A stretch of DNA of 64,000 bases from Pseudoglutamicibacter cumminsii (lineage in GTDB: Bacteria; Actinomycetota; Actinomycetes; Actinomycetales; Micrococcaceae). Below are positions 29,359 through 39,258 of this stretch, one piece after another; position 1 is the stretch's first letter, and each line of letters starts with the position of its first letter. The stretch lies in contig NZ_QFWG01000006.1 in assembly GCF_003143995.1 (NCBI RefSeq), positions 62,001 through 126,000 of the forward strand. The letters are read 5' to 3'. The notes under the pieces are model-generated. The model saw nothing but the letters and a program-made list of their open reading frames with translations. It was not told the DNA's origin and ran no database searches. The position numbers and the translations under genes were made by a program.

Positions 29359-29868
29359 TCACGTGGAGGCTTCATTGCGCATCGTGGCAAAGAAACCCTG
29401 GAGGATCTTTTGGCATTCATCGGCGCGTACCCCGGCGAAAACTTCGGCCCGATGATTGAGCCGCGGCTCCCGCAGGATGTCCATGATGGAGCCGGTTGCG
29501 CCCGCTTTCTCGTCCCACGCGCCAAAAATAACTCGCGGGATGCGAGCAAGCACGATAGCCCCGGCGCACATCGCGCATGGTTCGAGCGTGACCACAAGTG
29601 TGCAGTCCGTTAGCCGCCAGCCGTCGCCCGCCTCGGCATCATCCGCGAGAACGCGCGCGGCCTCGCGGATCGCTACAACCTCGGCGTGGCCGGTCGGGTC
29701 GCCGTCGCGTTCACGGATGTTGTGGCCGCGTGCCACGATCCTCCCGTCCGGCCCCACGATGACCGCGCCGATGGGAATGTCGCCGTGAAGGGCGGCCGCG
29801 CGTGCTTCTTCGAGCGCGGCGTCCATCCATTCGTTGGCGCCTGAAGGTGGTTTGATCGGCATGTCCAT
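29359..29868 (-). CDS. tadA: tRNA adenosine(34) deaminase
   Basis: 169 residues. Zinc/catalytic motifs are His61-Ala-Glu63 (GHAEVVAI) and Pro-Cys98-Ala-Met-Cys101 (LEPCAMCAGAIV). It deaminates A34 to inosine in tRNA-Arg(ACG), whose gene is 5.6 kb away in this window at 35010-35083. The N-terminal MDMPIKPPSG is a short extension. It lies between tRNA-Ser(CGA) and the divergent upp gene. Confidence 0.95.
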   Translation of the reverse strand: MDMPIKPPSGANEWMDAALEEARAAALHGDIPIGAVIVGPDGRIVARGHNIRERDGDPTGHAEVVAIREAARVLADDAEAGDGWRLTDCTLVVTLEPCAMCAGAIVLARIPRVIFGAWDEKAGATGSIMDILREPRLNHRAEVFAGVRADECQKILQGFFATMRNEAST

Positions 29869-29945
29869 AACGGTAAACCATGATTCTTCGCACCATGTAG
29901 TCGGTTGAGGCCCCGACGCGGATGCGTGGGCGGTATTCTGTTTCT

Positions 29946-30584
29946 ATGCGCGTACATGTTGTTGAGCATCCCCTCGTGGCCCACAAGATTTCGGTTTTGC
30001 GTGACAAGACGACCCCCTCGCCGGTATTCCGCCAGTTGACTGAGGAACTTGTGACCCTACTTTCTTATGAAGCCACACGTGACATCCGTACCCGTGAAGT
30101 CACGGTTGAGACGCCTGTCGCGACGACCAAGGGCGTTGCTTTCGCTAAGCCAACCCCGCTCGTCGTGCCTATTCTTCGCGCTGGCCTGGGCATGCTTGAA
30201 GGCATGATGCGCCTGCTACCTACCGCTGAGGTGGGCTTCTTGGGCATGGCGCGCAATGAGGAGACCCTCGACATCATCACGTATGCGGAGCGGCTCCCGG
30301 AGGACCTATCGAACCGTCAGGTTTTTGTGATCGACCCGATGCTTGCAACGGGTGGAACGTTGGTTGAATCGATCGGCTATCTCTTCGATCACGGCGCGGA
30401 TCAGGTGACCTGCATTTGCTTGATCGCGGCTCCGGAAGGTGTTGAGCGCCTGCGCAAGGCCTATGGCGATGACGAGCGCGTGAACCTGTATGTCGCCGCT
30501 TTGGACGAGTGCTTGGATGAGAACGCCTACATCGTCCCGGGCTTGGGTGATGCGGGCGACCGCTTGTACGGCCTCGCTGAGTAA
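29946..30584 (+). CDS. upp: Uracil phosphoribosyltransferase
   Basis: 212 residues, the usual length. It converts uracil and PRPP to UMP (pyrimidine salvage). The opening [20 protein letters not shown], the PRPP loop [16 protein letters not shown], and the uracil-binding [15 protein letters not shown] are diagnostic. The frame continues upstream to 29922, but ATG 29946 is the family start. Divergent from tadA. Confidence 0.97.
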   Translation: MRVHVVEHPLVAHKISVLRDKTTPSPVFRQLTEELVTLLSYEATRDIRTREVTVETPVATTKGVAFAKPTPLVVPILRAGLGMLEGMMRLLPTAEVGFLGMARNEETLDIITYAERLPEDLSNRQVFVIDPMLATGGTLVESIGYLFDHGADQVTCICLIAAPEGVERLRKAYGDDERVNLYVAALDECLDENAYIVPGLGDAGDRLYGLAE

Positions 30585-30593
30585 TTCGCAGCG

Positions 30594-32218
30594 CTAGACA
30601 TCAGCGCGGTGGCGTGCTGGCGCTGTTTCTTTTGGAGGGCTGTACGGTAGCCGGATCGTGAAGACCGTGTTGCCCGGCTCGGATTGGGCGCTGATGGTTC
30701 CGTGGTGGGCTTCGACGATCGCTTTGGCGATCGCGAGCCCGAGTCCACTTGTTGAGGACGAGCCCGAGCGTGCCTTGTCGGCGCGGGCCAGCCTGTCGAA
30801 AATCTTTGGCAGGAACTCTGGATCGATGCCTTCCCCGGTGTCATGGACTCGGAGCACGACGTCGTAGCCGCTGTGGCGTGAACGTGCCCGTTCTTCTGCA
30901 TGTAGCTGCGTGGTGGTTGCGTTGCGGGGTGAGGATGGGGTGCTCGGCGCTGGAACGCTGGTCGCTTCGGACGGTTCGATGCCGACCGTGATGTTGACTT
31001 GGGTTCCGCGGCTCGTGTGTTTCGCTGCGTTGGACGCGAGGTTGGAAAGGACACGGCTGAGCTGTGTCGCGTCTCCTTCAACGTAGGCGGGCGCGCCTTC
31101 AGTGAAGGCGTCGAACTCCCACGTGTGGTCGGAGAACGCGGCTTGGGAGTCAAGGTAAGCGTTGGCGGCGAGCTGAACCATGTCGATGGTTTCCATTGCG
31201 CAGGCGGTGCTGCCTTCGTTGAGTCGGTTCAGCAGCAGGAGTTGCTCGACCAACTCGGTCATGTTTTCTGTCTGCTCGATGAGCCTTTCGAGCGAGCGTT
31301 CTCCGTCGGGGGATAGCTGGTCGGTGACGTGGATAAGTTGTGCGTAGCCGCGGATTGCCGCGAGTGGTGTGCGTAGTTCGTGGGAGGCATCGGCTACGAA
31401 GCGCCGCATTTTCGTTTCGGATGCGGTACGGGTTTCGAGCGCGCCACCAACGTTGTCGAGCAGACGGTTGAGGCTCCGCCGAGGCGACCGAATTCGGTTG
31501 ATTTGCCCGCGAGGTCGCGGTCCACTCGTTGGTCGACGTGCACGTCTGACTCTGAGAGCGGCAAGGTCGCGATCGAGTCGGCGACGTCGACGACGTGTTC
31601 TAGCGGTCTCATCGTGGACCGCACGACCAGGGTTCCGATCGCACCGACGAGCACGATACCGATGGTCGAGACGATCAGCATCGTGAGGTCGAGTGTCCTG
31701 AGCGTCGCGTAGGTGCGTTCGGTTGGGAGGCCCGCGACCATCACTGTTGATGCGGGGAGCTCGGAAGAGCTGACCGGTTGAATTCGGAGGCGGTAATCGC
31801 CTGCGTCGAGGCTGATAGTGATACCCGCGGAGGTCTCTGTTGGGTCGACTTTCGCGACTTCGGAAAGAATCGTGTTGCGGTCGGTGTCCGAGAGCTTGGT
31901 GGGCATGCCTGTGACGGGGTCGGAGAGCTCTGGTCCGGCACGAAATTGACCATCCGCGACGAGGGCAGCGAGGGTTCCGACGGGCTGGCCGCTGACGTCG
32001 GTGACAGGCATGTGGTCGCTAGCGGACGTCGCGCGGTCGATGGTCGCGGTGAGGCTGGAATCCAGTTGTCCCCACAGTCGGGCAGCCATGAGGGCGTGCG
32101 TGAACCCGCCGATGATCATGGATCCAGCGGCGAGCATTAGGGTCAGCAAGACCACCAAGCGTACGCGCAGTGACATGCGCGCATTCTTGTGAGCTGTGTG
32201 GCGCTTGCTGAGACGCAC
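30594..32218 (-). pseudogene. Sensor histidine kinase, frameshifted
   Basis: An OmpR-class kinase split into two frames. The upstream part (to 31394) holds a membrane helix, an extracellular domain, a second helix and the HAMP region ending EFGRLGGA. The downstream part carries the rest: RNLL-type linker, ADASHELRTPLAAIRGYAQL (phospho-acceptor His), the N box LASNAAKH and G boxes HDTGEGID and GLGLAIAKAIVEAHHG. One base is missing at about 31472: inserting a C gives GGALNRLLDNVGGALETR and a continuous kinase. The start is GTG 32218 or ATG 32176. A sequencing error is possible, but the regulator gene next door is also broken. Confidence 0.88.
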
Positions 32219-32225
32219 GTGTTAA

Positions 32226-32965
32226 TCACGCTCCGGGCTTGAGGACATATCCAGCTCCACGAACCGTGTGAATCATAGGTGAGCGGCCTGTATCGATCTT
32301 TTTACGCAGGTAAGAGATGTAGAGCTCAACGATGTTGGCTTGCCCATCGAAGCCGTAGTTCCACACAGACTCCAGGATCTGTGGTTTGGATACTACACGA
32401 CGCGCGTTCTCCATTAGGTACTTCAATAGATCGAATTCGGTTGCTGTGAGCTGGATCTCTACGCCGTCGCGGTGGACTTCGTGCGAGGCGGTGTTGAGGC
32501 TGAGGTCTCCGACGACGATTTCAGTTTCGTCGGCGCTTGCCGCTCCGGAGCGTTGCACGAGGCGGTGGAGGCGGAGGAGGAGCTCTTCTAGGTTGAAAGG
32601 CTTGGTGACGTAGTCGTCGCCACCTACCGCGAGGCCTTCGATGCGTTCGTTGGCGGAGTCTTTTGCGGTCAGGAAGAGCGCTGGAAGCTCTGGTTTGAAT
32701 CCGCGGATTCGCTTGAGGACTTCGGGGCCTTCGATTCCGGGCAGCATCCAGTCGAGGACGACGATGTCTGGGTTGATTTCGCGAGTGAGCTGAACGGCTT
32801 CGAGGCCGTCGTGGCAGACGGTCGCTTCCCAGCCAAGCATGCGTACGCCCATTGCTACAAGGTCGGCAAGGGTTGGCTCGTCTCTACGACGAGGGTGCGG
32901 ATTGGGGAACCGTCTGGGTGTTCAAGACGCGGGAGTTCTTGAGGAGAGAAACGAGAAGTGCTCAT
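32226..32965 (-). pseudogene. OmpR/PhoB-family response regulator, frameshifted near its N-terminus
   Basis: From 32852 downward the frame is intact: phospho-acceptor Asp in DIVVLDWMLPG, FLTAKDS, conserved Lys in DDYVTKPFN, and a PhoB-type winged helix ending TVRGAGYVLKPGA. The true start is ATG 32965 (MSTSRFSPQ...SPIRTLVVE) with AGGAAA upstream. Its frame runs into a TAG because one base is missing at about 32883: one added G gives VVEDEPTLADLVAMG, the acidic pocket. As written, only a protein lacking beta-1 and the acidic residues could be made. It lies 7 bases from the frameshifted kinase. Confidence 0.85.
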
Positions 32966-33492
32966 ATAACTACTTTTCCTGAGAGACGTGAGGCAACTCT
33001 ATGTGCTAACTGTGTATTGGCTGTGGTGAATCGCTACATGAGTGAGGGCGGATTGTCAAGAGTTGATCGAAAGTATATGCAATACATTGAATCAATATTC
33101 ATTCGATAGCCAATAGATCTGTGCGCGGCTGCACTGGGTGACTAGCGTCAGCCATCCCTTGAGGTCCGCTAGATATGCAAAAAGTCTTTGATAATTCGCA
33201 TCTGTAGTTCAAGGTGTCTAATAAAGTGACCTTGGTCACATAAATGGGCGCAAATCTCGGATAGTGAGACGAATGAATAAATTTTGCTTGCGGTATTGGA
33301 ATATTGAGAGCAATATCTTGTCATACAAGGAAATGAGTCGAAACTTATAACGTTTCAGGATTTCGGACCTTTGTGAAAGTCGCCGTGTTATACGGCGTCA
33401 TCTTCGCTCAGGCGCGTTCGTAAGCGTTAGGGCTTCGGCCGGCAGAACCCTGGGGGCAGCCCGTGCGCCGGGGTTACGTCTAAGGAGCAGGT
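32966..33492. other. A/T-rich intergenic region between two regulators
   Basis: 527 bases without a supportable gene, clearly richer in A/T than its surroundings. It contains the promoter side of both the two-component genes and the winged-helix gene. Notable: the perfect palindrome GTGACCTTGGTCAC at 33226-33239 and the ribosome-binding site AAGGAGCAGG just before 33493. Confidence 0.6.
33226..33239. promoter_or_regulatory. Perfect palindrome GTGACC-TT-GGTCAC
   Basis: Six-base arms around two bases in the A/T-rich region between the response regulator and the winged-helix gene. A dimeric regulator could bind; which one is not known. Confidence 0.5.
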
Positions 33493-34281
33493 ATGTCCAC
33501 CAATGCCGGATACGTCCACATCTCTGTCCGCGCCGCACAGAAGCGCGCAGCAGCAGCTCGCCGAGCCGCTGAACTAGGTCGTGCAGGGTGGGGGAACCTT
33601 GCGCCAGTGCCACAGGGGCGTCACGGCATTCATCCGATGTCGGGGCATCTTGGGCAGGAACAGGCCGCTCCTGAAGCCGGCTCTGAGCCGACGGCTCGCG
33701 GCTTCGTTGTTTACGTGGGTTTGGATGAGGAAACCGCGGCGGCCGCAGGCACTTCGCTCTCGCGCTTGTCTTCGCAGGTGACCACGTTCCTGCAGACCCT
33801 CGTCCCGGATGCGCAGACGCACGCAGCAGTCGCGCTCGCACCAGCAAACGCTGGCGGAAACAACATCGACGTTGTGCGTCAGGCCCTCGGTGACCCAACC
33901 GTTGCAGGTAACGCACAGGCTCGCCCTGTACCAGCTGTCGCTGATCCGGCTCGCCACACCGTTGGCGTGCTGATTGACCTTTCCCGCCGCGAAGTGCAGC
34001 TCGATGGCGAGATTCTGAACCTGACCCACAAGGAATTCGAGCTGCTTAACTACCTCGTTGAGAACGGATCCCGCACCGTGGGCCGCGAAGAACTGCTTGA
34101 GAGCCTGTGGCGCGGCGCTGACGAAATTCCGAACGAGCGCACCATCGACGTTCACATCCGTCGCCTCCGTGCAAAGCTCGGCCGTCTCTCCAATACGGTT
34201 CGCACTGTCCGCGGCCAGGGCTACCGCTTCTACGATCACCCAGAGGTGACCGTCTGGGCGGTTCCGGAATACTCGATCTAG
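33493..34281 (+). CDS. Receiver-less winged-helix regulator (OmpR/PhoB DNA-binding domain)
   Basis: 262 residues. The C-terminal ~100 are a PhoB-type winged helix (RREVQLDGEILNLTHKEFELLNYLVENGSRTVGREELLESLW; recognition region TIDVHIRRLRAKLG; wing TVRGQGYRF). The first ~160 residues are not a receiver: there is no DD pocket or phospho-Asp motif. They start with a basic helix (AAQKRAAAARRAAELGRAG) followed by an alpha/beta stretch of unknown type. It is thus probably controlled otherwise than by phosphorylation. Strong ribosome-binding site AAGGAG. Followed by a terminator at 34304-34334. Confidence 0.85.
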   Translation: MSTNAGYVHISVRAAQKRAAAARRAAELGRAGWGNLAPVPQGRHGIHPMSGHLGQEQAAPEAGSEPTARGFVVYVGLDEETAAAAGTSLSRLSSQVTTFLQTLVPDAQTHAAVALAPANAGGNNIDVVRQALGDPTVAGNAQARPVPAVADPARHTVGVLIDLSRREVQLDGEILNLTHKEFELLNYLVENGSRTVGREELLESLWRGADEIPNERTIDVHIRRLRAKLGRLSNTVRTVRGQGYRFYDHPEVTVWAVPEYSI

Positions 34282-34303
34282 TCGAGAACTAAATAACGTA
34301 CGC

Positions 34304-34334
34304 AGTGGGGCGGAGCTTGATGCTTCGCCCCACT
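34304..34334 (+). terminator. Terminator after the winged-helix gene
   Basis: Stem AGTGGGGCG/CGCCCCACT, extended by GAGC/GCTT with a short loop, 22 bases past the stop; followed by a modest CGCATTTAA. Confidence 0.75.
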
Positions 34335-34402
34335 CGCATTTAATGGTGGTGAGTCAGCATGGTGTTGAGCCAGTGGTGTTTCGATGCGAAGTGAGGATGA
34401 CG

Positions 34403-34915
34403 ATGGCGCTAAAGACTTTGTTGATCATGCGGCACGGTAAAGCTGAAGCTCCGTGGGGTCAGGAGGACCGGATGCGTCAGCTCACCGAGTTCGGCCGTGA
34501 GCAGGCGCGCCGTGCGGGGGAGTATGTGCAGGCTGAGGGGCTTATGCCCGATGCTGCGCTGGTGTCCGATGCGGTGCGTACGCGTGCAACGTACGCGATG
34601 TTTTCGTCGGCCCTCGGCGAGGACGCCCCGAGCGCATATCTGGATCCGTCCTTGTACCTCACTAATGCGGCGGGGTTGATCGCTGCAATCAATCATGTCC
34701 CCGAGACTGTCTCGCGCCTGATCGTGGTGGGGCATATGCCTTCTGTGCAGGATGCGGCGATGCGGTTGGCGTCTATTGATTCGGATGAGCGTGCCGTGAT
34801 GGACATGGCGGATCACTATCCACCCGCATCGTTGTGTGTGTTCCGCTTTGACGGCGTGTGGGCTGAACTTGATGGGCGCGATGCGACCCTTGAGCAATTC
34901 GTGACGTTCAGGTAG
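34403..34915 (+). CDS. SixA-like histidine phosphatase
   Basis: 170 residues. The histidine-phosphatase signature LLIMRHGKAE gives the phospho-His nucleophile; the second His is in VVGHMPSVQDAA and Arg in VSDAVRTRATY. Length and order fit the small SixA group, which removes phosphate from phospho-His proteins or small substrates. I start at ATG 34403, six bases after GAGG; ATG 34397 or the upstream start at 34343 are alternatives. Confidence 0.85.
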   Translation: MALKTLLIMRHGKAEAPWGQEDRMRQLTEFGREQARRAGEYVQAEGLMPDAALVSDAVRTRATYAMFSSALGEDAPSAYLDPSLYLTNAAGLIAAINHVPETVSRLIVVGHMPSVQDAAMRLASIDSDERAVMDMADHYPPASLCVFRFDGVWAELDGRDATLEQFVTFR

Positions 34916-34973
34916 GGCTCGCGGGAGCCGCACTTAGAGCCGCGCATAAAGTATGGTCGCGGTTAAAAGAAAA

Positions 34974-35000
34974 ACTCCGGAAAGCGATGCTTTCCGGAGT
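34974..35000. terminator. Bidirectional terminator between the phosphatase gene and tRNA-Arg
   Basis: Perfect 12-base arms ACTCCGGAAAGC/GCTTTCCGGAGT with a GAT loop, AAAAA on the left and TTTT on the right: a classical terminator in both directions. Confidence 0.9.
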
Positions 35001-35009
35001 TTTGATTTG

Positions 35010-35083
35010 CGCGCCCTAAGGGATTCGAACCCCTGACCTTCTGTTCCGTAGACAGACGCTCTATCCAGCTGAGCTAAGGGCGC
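35010..35083 (-). tRNA. tRNA-Arg(ACG)
   Basis: Acceptor GCGCCCT/AGGGCGC, D arm TTAGCTCAGCTGG, anticodon stem TCTGT/ACAGA with loop CTACGGA (anticodon ACG), T loop GTTCGAATC; no encoded CCA. A34 is the substrate of TadA, encoded in this window. Confidence 0.95.
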
Positions 35084-35396
35084 ATTCAATTTTTCACCTG
35101 ATGTTCACCTGTTCGGTTCTCATCGATGGCGACCTGCACAACAATACAGACACTTGGATGGATGCGCAAATCGGATGGAGGCCAACACACAAAAGATATA
35201 CCGGTCTATTTGATGTGTGCTACCTCTATAAGCGAAAGAAACCGCGAAAAATCAACGAACTTCCCACTTTCTCCCCGCCTCCAAACCTCTATCCACGTGG
35301 GACGCCTCACGTCACAGGCGTCACGCTTCTGCAAACCATCCGTCTGCACGGCTACTCTTGTTGGAGACGCAACAGTCCATTTGGAGGCACAGTCTT
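35084..35396 (+). other. Leader and control region of pckG
   Basis: About 310 bases without a supportable gene. It contains a direct repeat of TTCACCTG near 35093-35112 and an inverted repeat GACGCCT-8-AGGCGTC at 35301-35322, about 75 bases before pckG, which could be an operator. A possible -10 (TACTCT) lies near 35352. The ribosome-binding site GGAGG is just before the ATG. Confidence 0.45.
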
Positions 35397-37232
35397 ATGA
35401 CCGCGAACGCCGAGCAGACCGCATTGTCCGCGCCTACTTCCCACCAGAAGTTGGCCCAATGGGTGTCCGAGGTGGCAGCACTGACCCAGCCGGATGCAAT
35501 CCACTGGGTCGACGGTTCCGAATCCGAAGACCTGAAGCTCAAGCAGCTCCTGGTTGACTCTGGTACGTTCACCAAGCTCAACGAGGATCTGTTCCCTAAC
35601 TCTTATCTCGCGAACTCCGACCCAGCTGACGTCGCTCGCGTGGAATCCCGCACGTTCATTTGCTCCGAGAAGGAAGAGGACGCCGGCTTCACGAACAACT
35701 GGATGGACCCAGTTGAGATGAAGACCAAGCTCAACGGCCTCTTCGAGGGCTCGATGCGCGGCCGCACGATGTACGTCATCCCGTTCGTGATGGGTCACCT
35801 TGATGCGAAGAACCCTAAGTTCGGTGTTGAGATCTCTGACTCCGCATACGTCGTGACGTCGATGCGCATCATGGCCAAGATCGGTAACGAGGTCTTGCGC
35901 AAGATGGAAGAGACCGACGCGTTCTTCGTTCCAGCATTGCACTCGGTTGGCGCTCCGCTCGAAGAGGGCGAAGAGGACGTCGCTTGGCCATGCAACGAAG
36001 AGAAGTGGATCGTTCACTTCCCTGAAGAGCGCTCCATCGTCTCCTACGGTTCCGGCTACGGCGGTAACGCGCTACTTGGCAAGAAGTGCTACTCGTTGCG
36101 TATCGCTTCCGTCATGGCTCGCGATGAGGGCTGGCTCGCCGAGCACATGGTTCTCATGCGCCTGACCAACCCAGAAGGTAAGTCCTTCAACATTTCCGCT
36201 GCGTTCCCATCGGCGTGCGGTAAGACCAACCTCGCGCTCATCGATCCAACCGTCGAAGGCTGGAAGGCCGAGGTTCTGGGCGACGACATCGTCTGGATGA
36301 ACTTCGACGAAGACGGCTCCCTGCGCGCGGTCAACCCTGAATATGGTTTCTTCGGTGTGGCTCCGGGCACCGGCTGGTCCACGAACCCGAACGCTATGCG
36401 CGCCATCGCTAAGGGCAACACGATCTTCACCAACGTCGCGCTCACTGATGAAGGTGGCGTGTGGTGGGAAGGCATGACCGACGAAGCCCCAGCCCACCTG
36501 ATCGACTGGCAGGGCAACGACTGGACCCCGGATGCTGGCCGCCCGGCAGCGCACCCGAACAGCCGTTTCTGCACCCCGATCAGCCAGGCTGACATGCTCT
36601 CCGATGAGTACTACAACCCGGATGGCGTCAAGCTCGACGCGATCATGTTCGGCGGTCGCCGCAAGACGACCGTTCCGCTGGTTTCCCAGGCCCGTAGCTG
36701 GTCCCAGGGTGTGTTCTTCGGTTCGACCCTGTCCTCCGAGACGACCGCCGCTGCAGAAGGCGCGGTTGGCGTTGTGCGTCGCGACCCAATGGCGATGCTT
36801 CCGTTCATCGGCTACGACGCGGGCGATTACCTTAACCACTGGGACAAGCTCCGCGACCTCCCAGCAGCTCAGGGCGGCAAGAACCTCCCGGCTGTGTTCC
36901 TGGTCAACTGGTTCCGCCGCAACGCTGACGGCGGCTTCGCATGGCCTGGCTTCGGCGAGAACTCGCGCGTTCTGAAGTGGATCTGCGACCGCATCGAAGG
37001 CAAGGCTGAAGCGACTGAGACGCCACTGGGCCTCATCCCTGCGGAAGGTTCGCTGGACCTGGTTGGCCTCGAGATCAGCGATTCGGACCTCGAAGCCGCA
37101 ACCCGCTTCGATGTTGAAGAGTGGAAGAACGAACTGCCGCTCATCGAGCAGTGGTACGAGAACTTCGGCGACCACCTGCCAGCCTCTATGCGCGCTGAGC
37201 TGGACGCCTTGCGTGAGCGCCTCGGTGCATAA
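35397..37232 (+). CDS. pckG: Phosphoenolpyruvate carboxykinase (GTP)
   Basis: 611 residues, typical of the GTP-dependent enzyme, which converts oxaloacetate and GTP to PEP, CO2 and GDP in gluconeogenesis. The P-loop/reactive-Cys motif FPSACGKTN lies at 270-278 with Cys274; [13 protein letters not shown] provides metal-binding Asp; [13 protein letters not shown] and [23 protein letters not shown] are signature. ATG 35397 follows GGAGG by nine bases; an in-frame ATG 39 bases earlier is less likely. A strong terminator follows at 37268. Confidence 0.97.
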   Translation: MTANAEQTALSAPTSHQKLAQWVSEVAALTQPDAIHWVDGSESEDLKLKQLLVDSGTFTKLNEDLFPNSYLANSDPADVARVESRTFICSEKEEDAGFTNNWMDPVEMKTKLNGLFEGSMRGRTMYVIPFVMGHLDAKNPKFGVEISDSAYVVTSMRIMAKIGNEVLRKMEETDAFFVPALHSVGAPLEEGEEDVAWPCNEEKWIVHFPEERSIVSYGSGYGGNALLGKKCYSLRIASVMARDEGWLAEHMVLMRLTNPEGKSFNISAAFPSACGKTNLALIDPTVEGWKAEVLGDDIVWMNFDEDGSLRAVNPEYGFFGVAPGTGWSTNPNAMRAIAKGNTIFTNVALTDEGGVWWEGMTDEAPAHLIDWQGNDWTPDAGRPAAHPNSRFCTPISQADMLSDEYYNPDGVKLDAIMFGGRRKTTVPLVSQARSWSQGVFFGSTLSSETTAAAEGAVGVVRRDPMAMLPFIGYDAGDYLNHWDKLRDLPAAQGGKNLPAVFLVNWFRRNADGGFAWPGFGENSRVLKWICDRIEGKAEATETPLGLIPAEGSLDLVGLEISDSDLEAATRFDVEEWKNELPLIEQWYENFGDHLPASMRAELDALRERLGA

Positions 37233-37267
37233 CGTAAGCCGTTGCAGCTGACGCTGTGAACTGATGA

Positions 37268-37305
37268 CGATGCCGCAGTCCCTTTGTGAGGTGACTGCGG
37301 CATCG
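37268..37305 (+). terminator. Terminator of pckG
   Basis: Perfect 13-base arms CGATGCCGCAGTC/GACTGCGGCATCG followed by TTGTTTT, 35 bases past the stop. Confidence 0.92.
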
Positions 37306-37334
37306 TTGTTTTCTGCTCAGGAAGGCGGGGCCAC

Positions 37335-37778
37335 ATGGCGGAGCTGACGTTGATTTTCGATGGCCGCTGCGGTGTGTGTACGCGGGCCGCGGCCTGGTTG
37401 CGGCGCCTGGATAGGGGCGGCCGGGTTGAGTTGCGGGCCTCGCAAGAGCGCGGGGTGCGGGAGGCGTTTGGGCTCACGCGCGAGCAGACCGATGTTGAGA
37501 TTTGGGCTTTCCGCGTGCAGCCCGGTGGGCAGGACGTAACGGTTTCGCGGGGCGCGGGCGCGGCGGCTGTTGCCTTGGATGTGGCGCTGGGTACGCGAAT
37601 CTTTAGAGCTGTGTATCGGTTCCCTCCGGTCAGGTGGTGCGCTGACCGCGTCTACGCGTGGGTGAGTGCCCATCGCGGTCGGTTCCCGGGCATCACGCCG
37701 TGGTGTGCGCAAAACCCCGAGGCTTGCGAGGGTGCTGAGGCATCCGGTGCAAACCCCGGGGCGTGCGGTGCGGTGTAG
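37335..37778 (+). CDS. DCC-family thiol-disulfide oxidoreductase-like protein (DUF393)
   Basis: 147 residues. The family mark is the N-terminal IFDGRCGVCTRAAAWLRRLD, a DxxCxxC motif on a thioredoxin-like start. Another Cys pair lies in the tail (WCAQNPEACEG... ACGAV). The family is widespread with little experimental work; a redox role is inferred from the CxxC. GGAAGG precedes the ATG. It converges on the phosphomannomutase gene. Confidence 0.85.
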   Translation: MAELTLIFDGRCGVCTRAAAWLRRLDRGGRVELRASQERGVREAFGLTREQTDVEIWAFRVQPGGQDVTVSRGAGAAAVALDVALGTRIFRAVYRFPPVRWCADRVYAWVSAHRGRFPGITPWCAQNPEACEGAEASGANPGACGAV

Positions 37779-37784
37779 CTCGAG

Positions 37785-39191
37785 CTAGCCGCGGAGGAAT
37801 CCGAGCACGGAGTCGCGGACGCGCTCCATGGTTTCGCGGTCGTTGGCTTCCGCGTTGAAGCGGAGTAGCGGCTCGGTGTTGGACGGCCGTAGGTTGAACC
37901 ACCAGGAGCCGTCGGTTGCGCTGACCGTGGTGCCGTCGAGCGTTTCGACCTCGGTGTCAGCGCCGGATCCGAGTTCGTCTACAACCTTCTGGGTTGCGGC
38001 GGCAGCATCAGCGACTTTGGTGTTGATCTCCCCGGACGCGACGTACGGTTCGTACTGAGCTACGAGCTCGGAAAGTGGTTTGTTCTGCCGGCCAAGTGCG
38101 GCAAGAATGTGCATCGCGGCGAGCATCCCGGTGTCGGCGAAGTAGAAGTCCCGGAAGTAGTAGTGGGCGCTGTGTTCACCACCGAACACGGCGTCTTCTT
38201 CCGCCATGACGGCTTTGATGAACGAATGTCCCACGCGGGTTCGCACAGCGCGGCCACCGGCCGACTCAACCGTCTCTGGCACAGCCTTGGACGTGATGAG
38301 GTTGTGAATCACCACTGGAGTTTCTTCGCCCGCGGCCTTCGCGCGAGCGATTTCGCGGGCCGCAACCAATGCGGTGATCGCGGAAGGGGAGACAGCGGCG
38401 CCGTTTTCGTCCACAACAAAGCAACGGTCCGCATCGCCATCGAAAGCAAGACCAAGGTCAGCGCCGTGCTGCTTCACGGCGGCCTGGAGGTCAGCGATAT
38501 TTTCAGGCTCGATGGGGTTGGCAGGGTGGTTCGGGAAGGAACCGTCGAGCTCGAAGTACAGCGGGAAGATCTCTAACGGCAGGGCTTCAAGCTCTGCATC
38601 GCCCAGGACCGCCGGGGTCGTGAGGCCAGCCATGCCATTGCCCGCATCAACAACCACCTTGAGTGGGCGGATGCCGGAAAGGTCTACAAGCGAACGCAAG
38701 TGCCGTGCGTAGTCAGGAAGCACGTCGCGGTGTTCAATTTCAGCGGGAGCGTTGAGTGGTTGCGGGATGCCCTCTTCGAGGTATTTCTGCGCGAGGATGC
38801 GGATGTCTTCGAGGCCTGAATCCGCGGAGATCGGCTTGGCGCCGGCGCGGGTCATCTTGATGCCGTTGTAGCCGGCGGGGTTGTGGGATGCGGTGAAGGT
38901 GACCCCGGCTGCGTCGAGGGAGCCGCTCGCGAAGTAGAGCTCATCGGTTGAGATCTGGCCGAGGACCACGGGCCTAGCGCCACGTGCCGCGAGTGTCTCA
39001 GCGAAGACGTTCATGAACTGTGTGCTGGATGGCCGCATGTCGCCGCCCACAAGCACGGTGGACCCGGCTAGACCAAGGACATCGACGAAAGCGGCGGCGG
39101 TGGCTTGGACGGTTTCGTCTGTGATGGTCTCGCCGACGATACCGCGAACGTCATAGGCTTTAAACGAATCGCTGAGATTGATTATGGTCAT
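37785..39191 (-). CDS. Phosphomannomutase/phosphoglucomutase
   Basis: 468 residues of the alpha-D-phosphohexomutase family. Catalytic Ser102 in FTASHNPAGYNGIKM (phosphorylated in the active form), metal loop DGDADRCF, sugar loop GGEHSAHYYF, and phosphate loop RPSNTEPLLRFNAEA. It interconverts mannose or glucose 1- and 6-phosphates for cell-envelope sugars. Divergent from the RecQ-like gene. Confidence 0.93.
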   Translation of the reverse strand: MTIINLSDSFKAYDVRGIVGETITDETVQATAAAFVDVLGLAGSTVLVGGDMRPSSTQFMNVFAETLAARGARPVVLGQISTDELYFASGSLDAAGVTFTASHNPAGYNGIKMTRAGAKPISADSGLEDIRILAQKYLEEGIPQPLNAPAEIEHRDVLPDYARHLRSLVDLSGIRPLKVVVDAGNGMAGLTTPAVLGDAELEALPLEIFPLYFELDGSFPNHPANPIEPENIADLQAAVKQHGADLGLAFDGDADRCFVVDENGAAVSPSAITALVAAREIARAKAAGEETPVVIHNLITSKAVPETVESAGGRAVRTRVGHSFIKAVMAEEDAVFGGEHSAHYYFRDFYFADTGMLAAMHILAALGRQNKPLSELVAQYEPYVASGEINTKVADAAAATQKVVDELGSGADTEVETLDGTTVSATDGSWWFNLRPSNTEPLLRFNAEANDRETMERVRDSVLGFLRG

Positions 39192-39258
39192 AACTGTCAG
39201 ACTACGCTGTCATGCTTGTGCCACTGGTCAGGCTCACTGAAACAGCGGGAGGCGTGAG

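Noticed and set aside
29359-29945. SRP RNA or other small RNA near tadA
   Set aside because: Looked for because of the gene context in relatives; no SRP-like helix 8 sequence was seen.
32852-33109. An 85-codon plus-strand frame
   Set aside because: It covers the 5' end of the frameshifted response regulator on the other strand and has no domain.
36072-37175. A 367-codon open frame antisense to pckG
   Set aside because: Shadow of a strongly conserved gene; composition lacks any recognisable domain.
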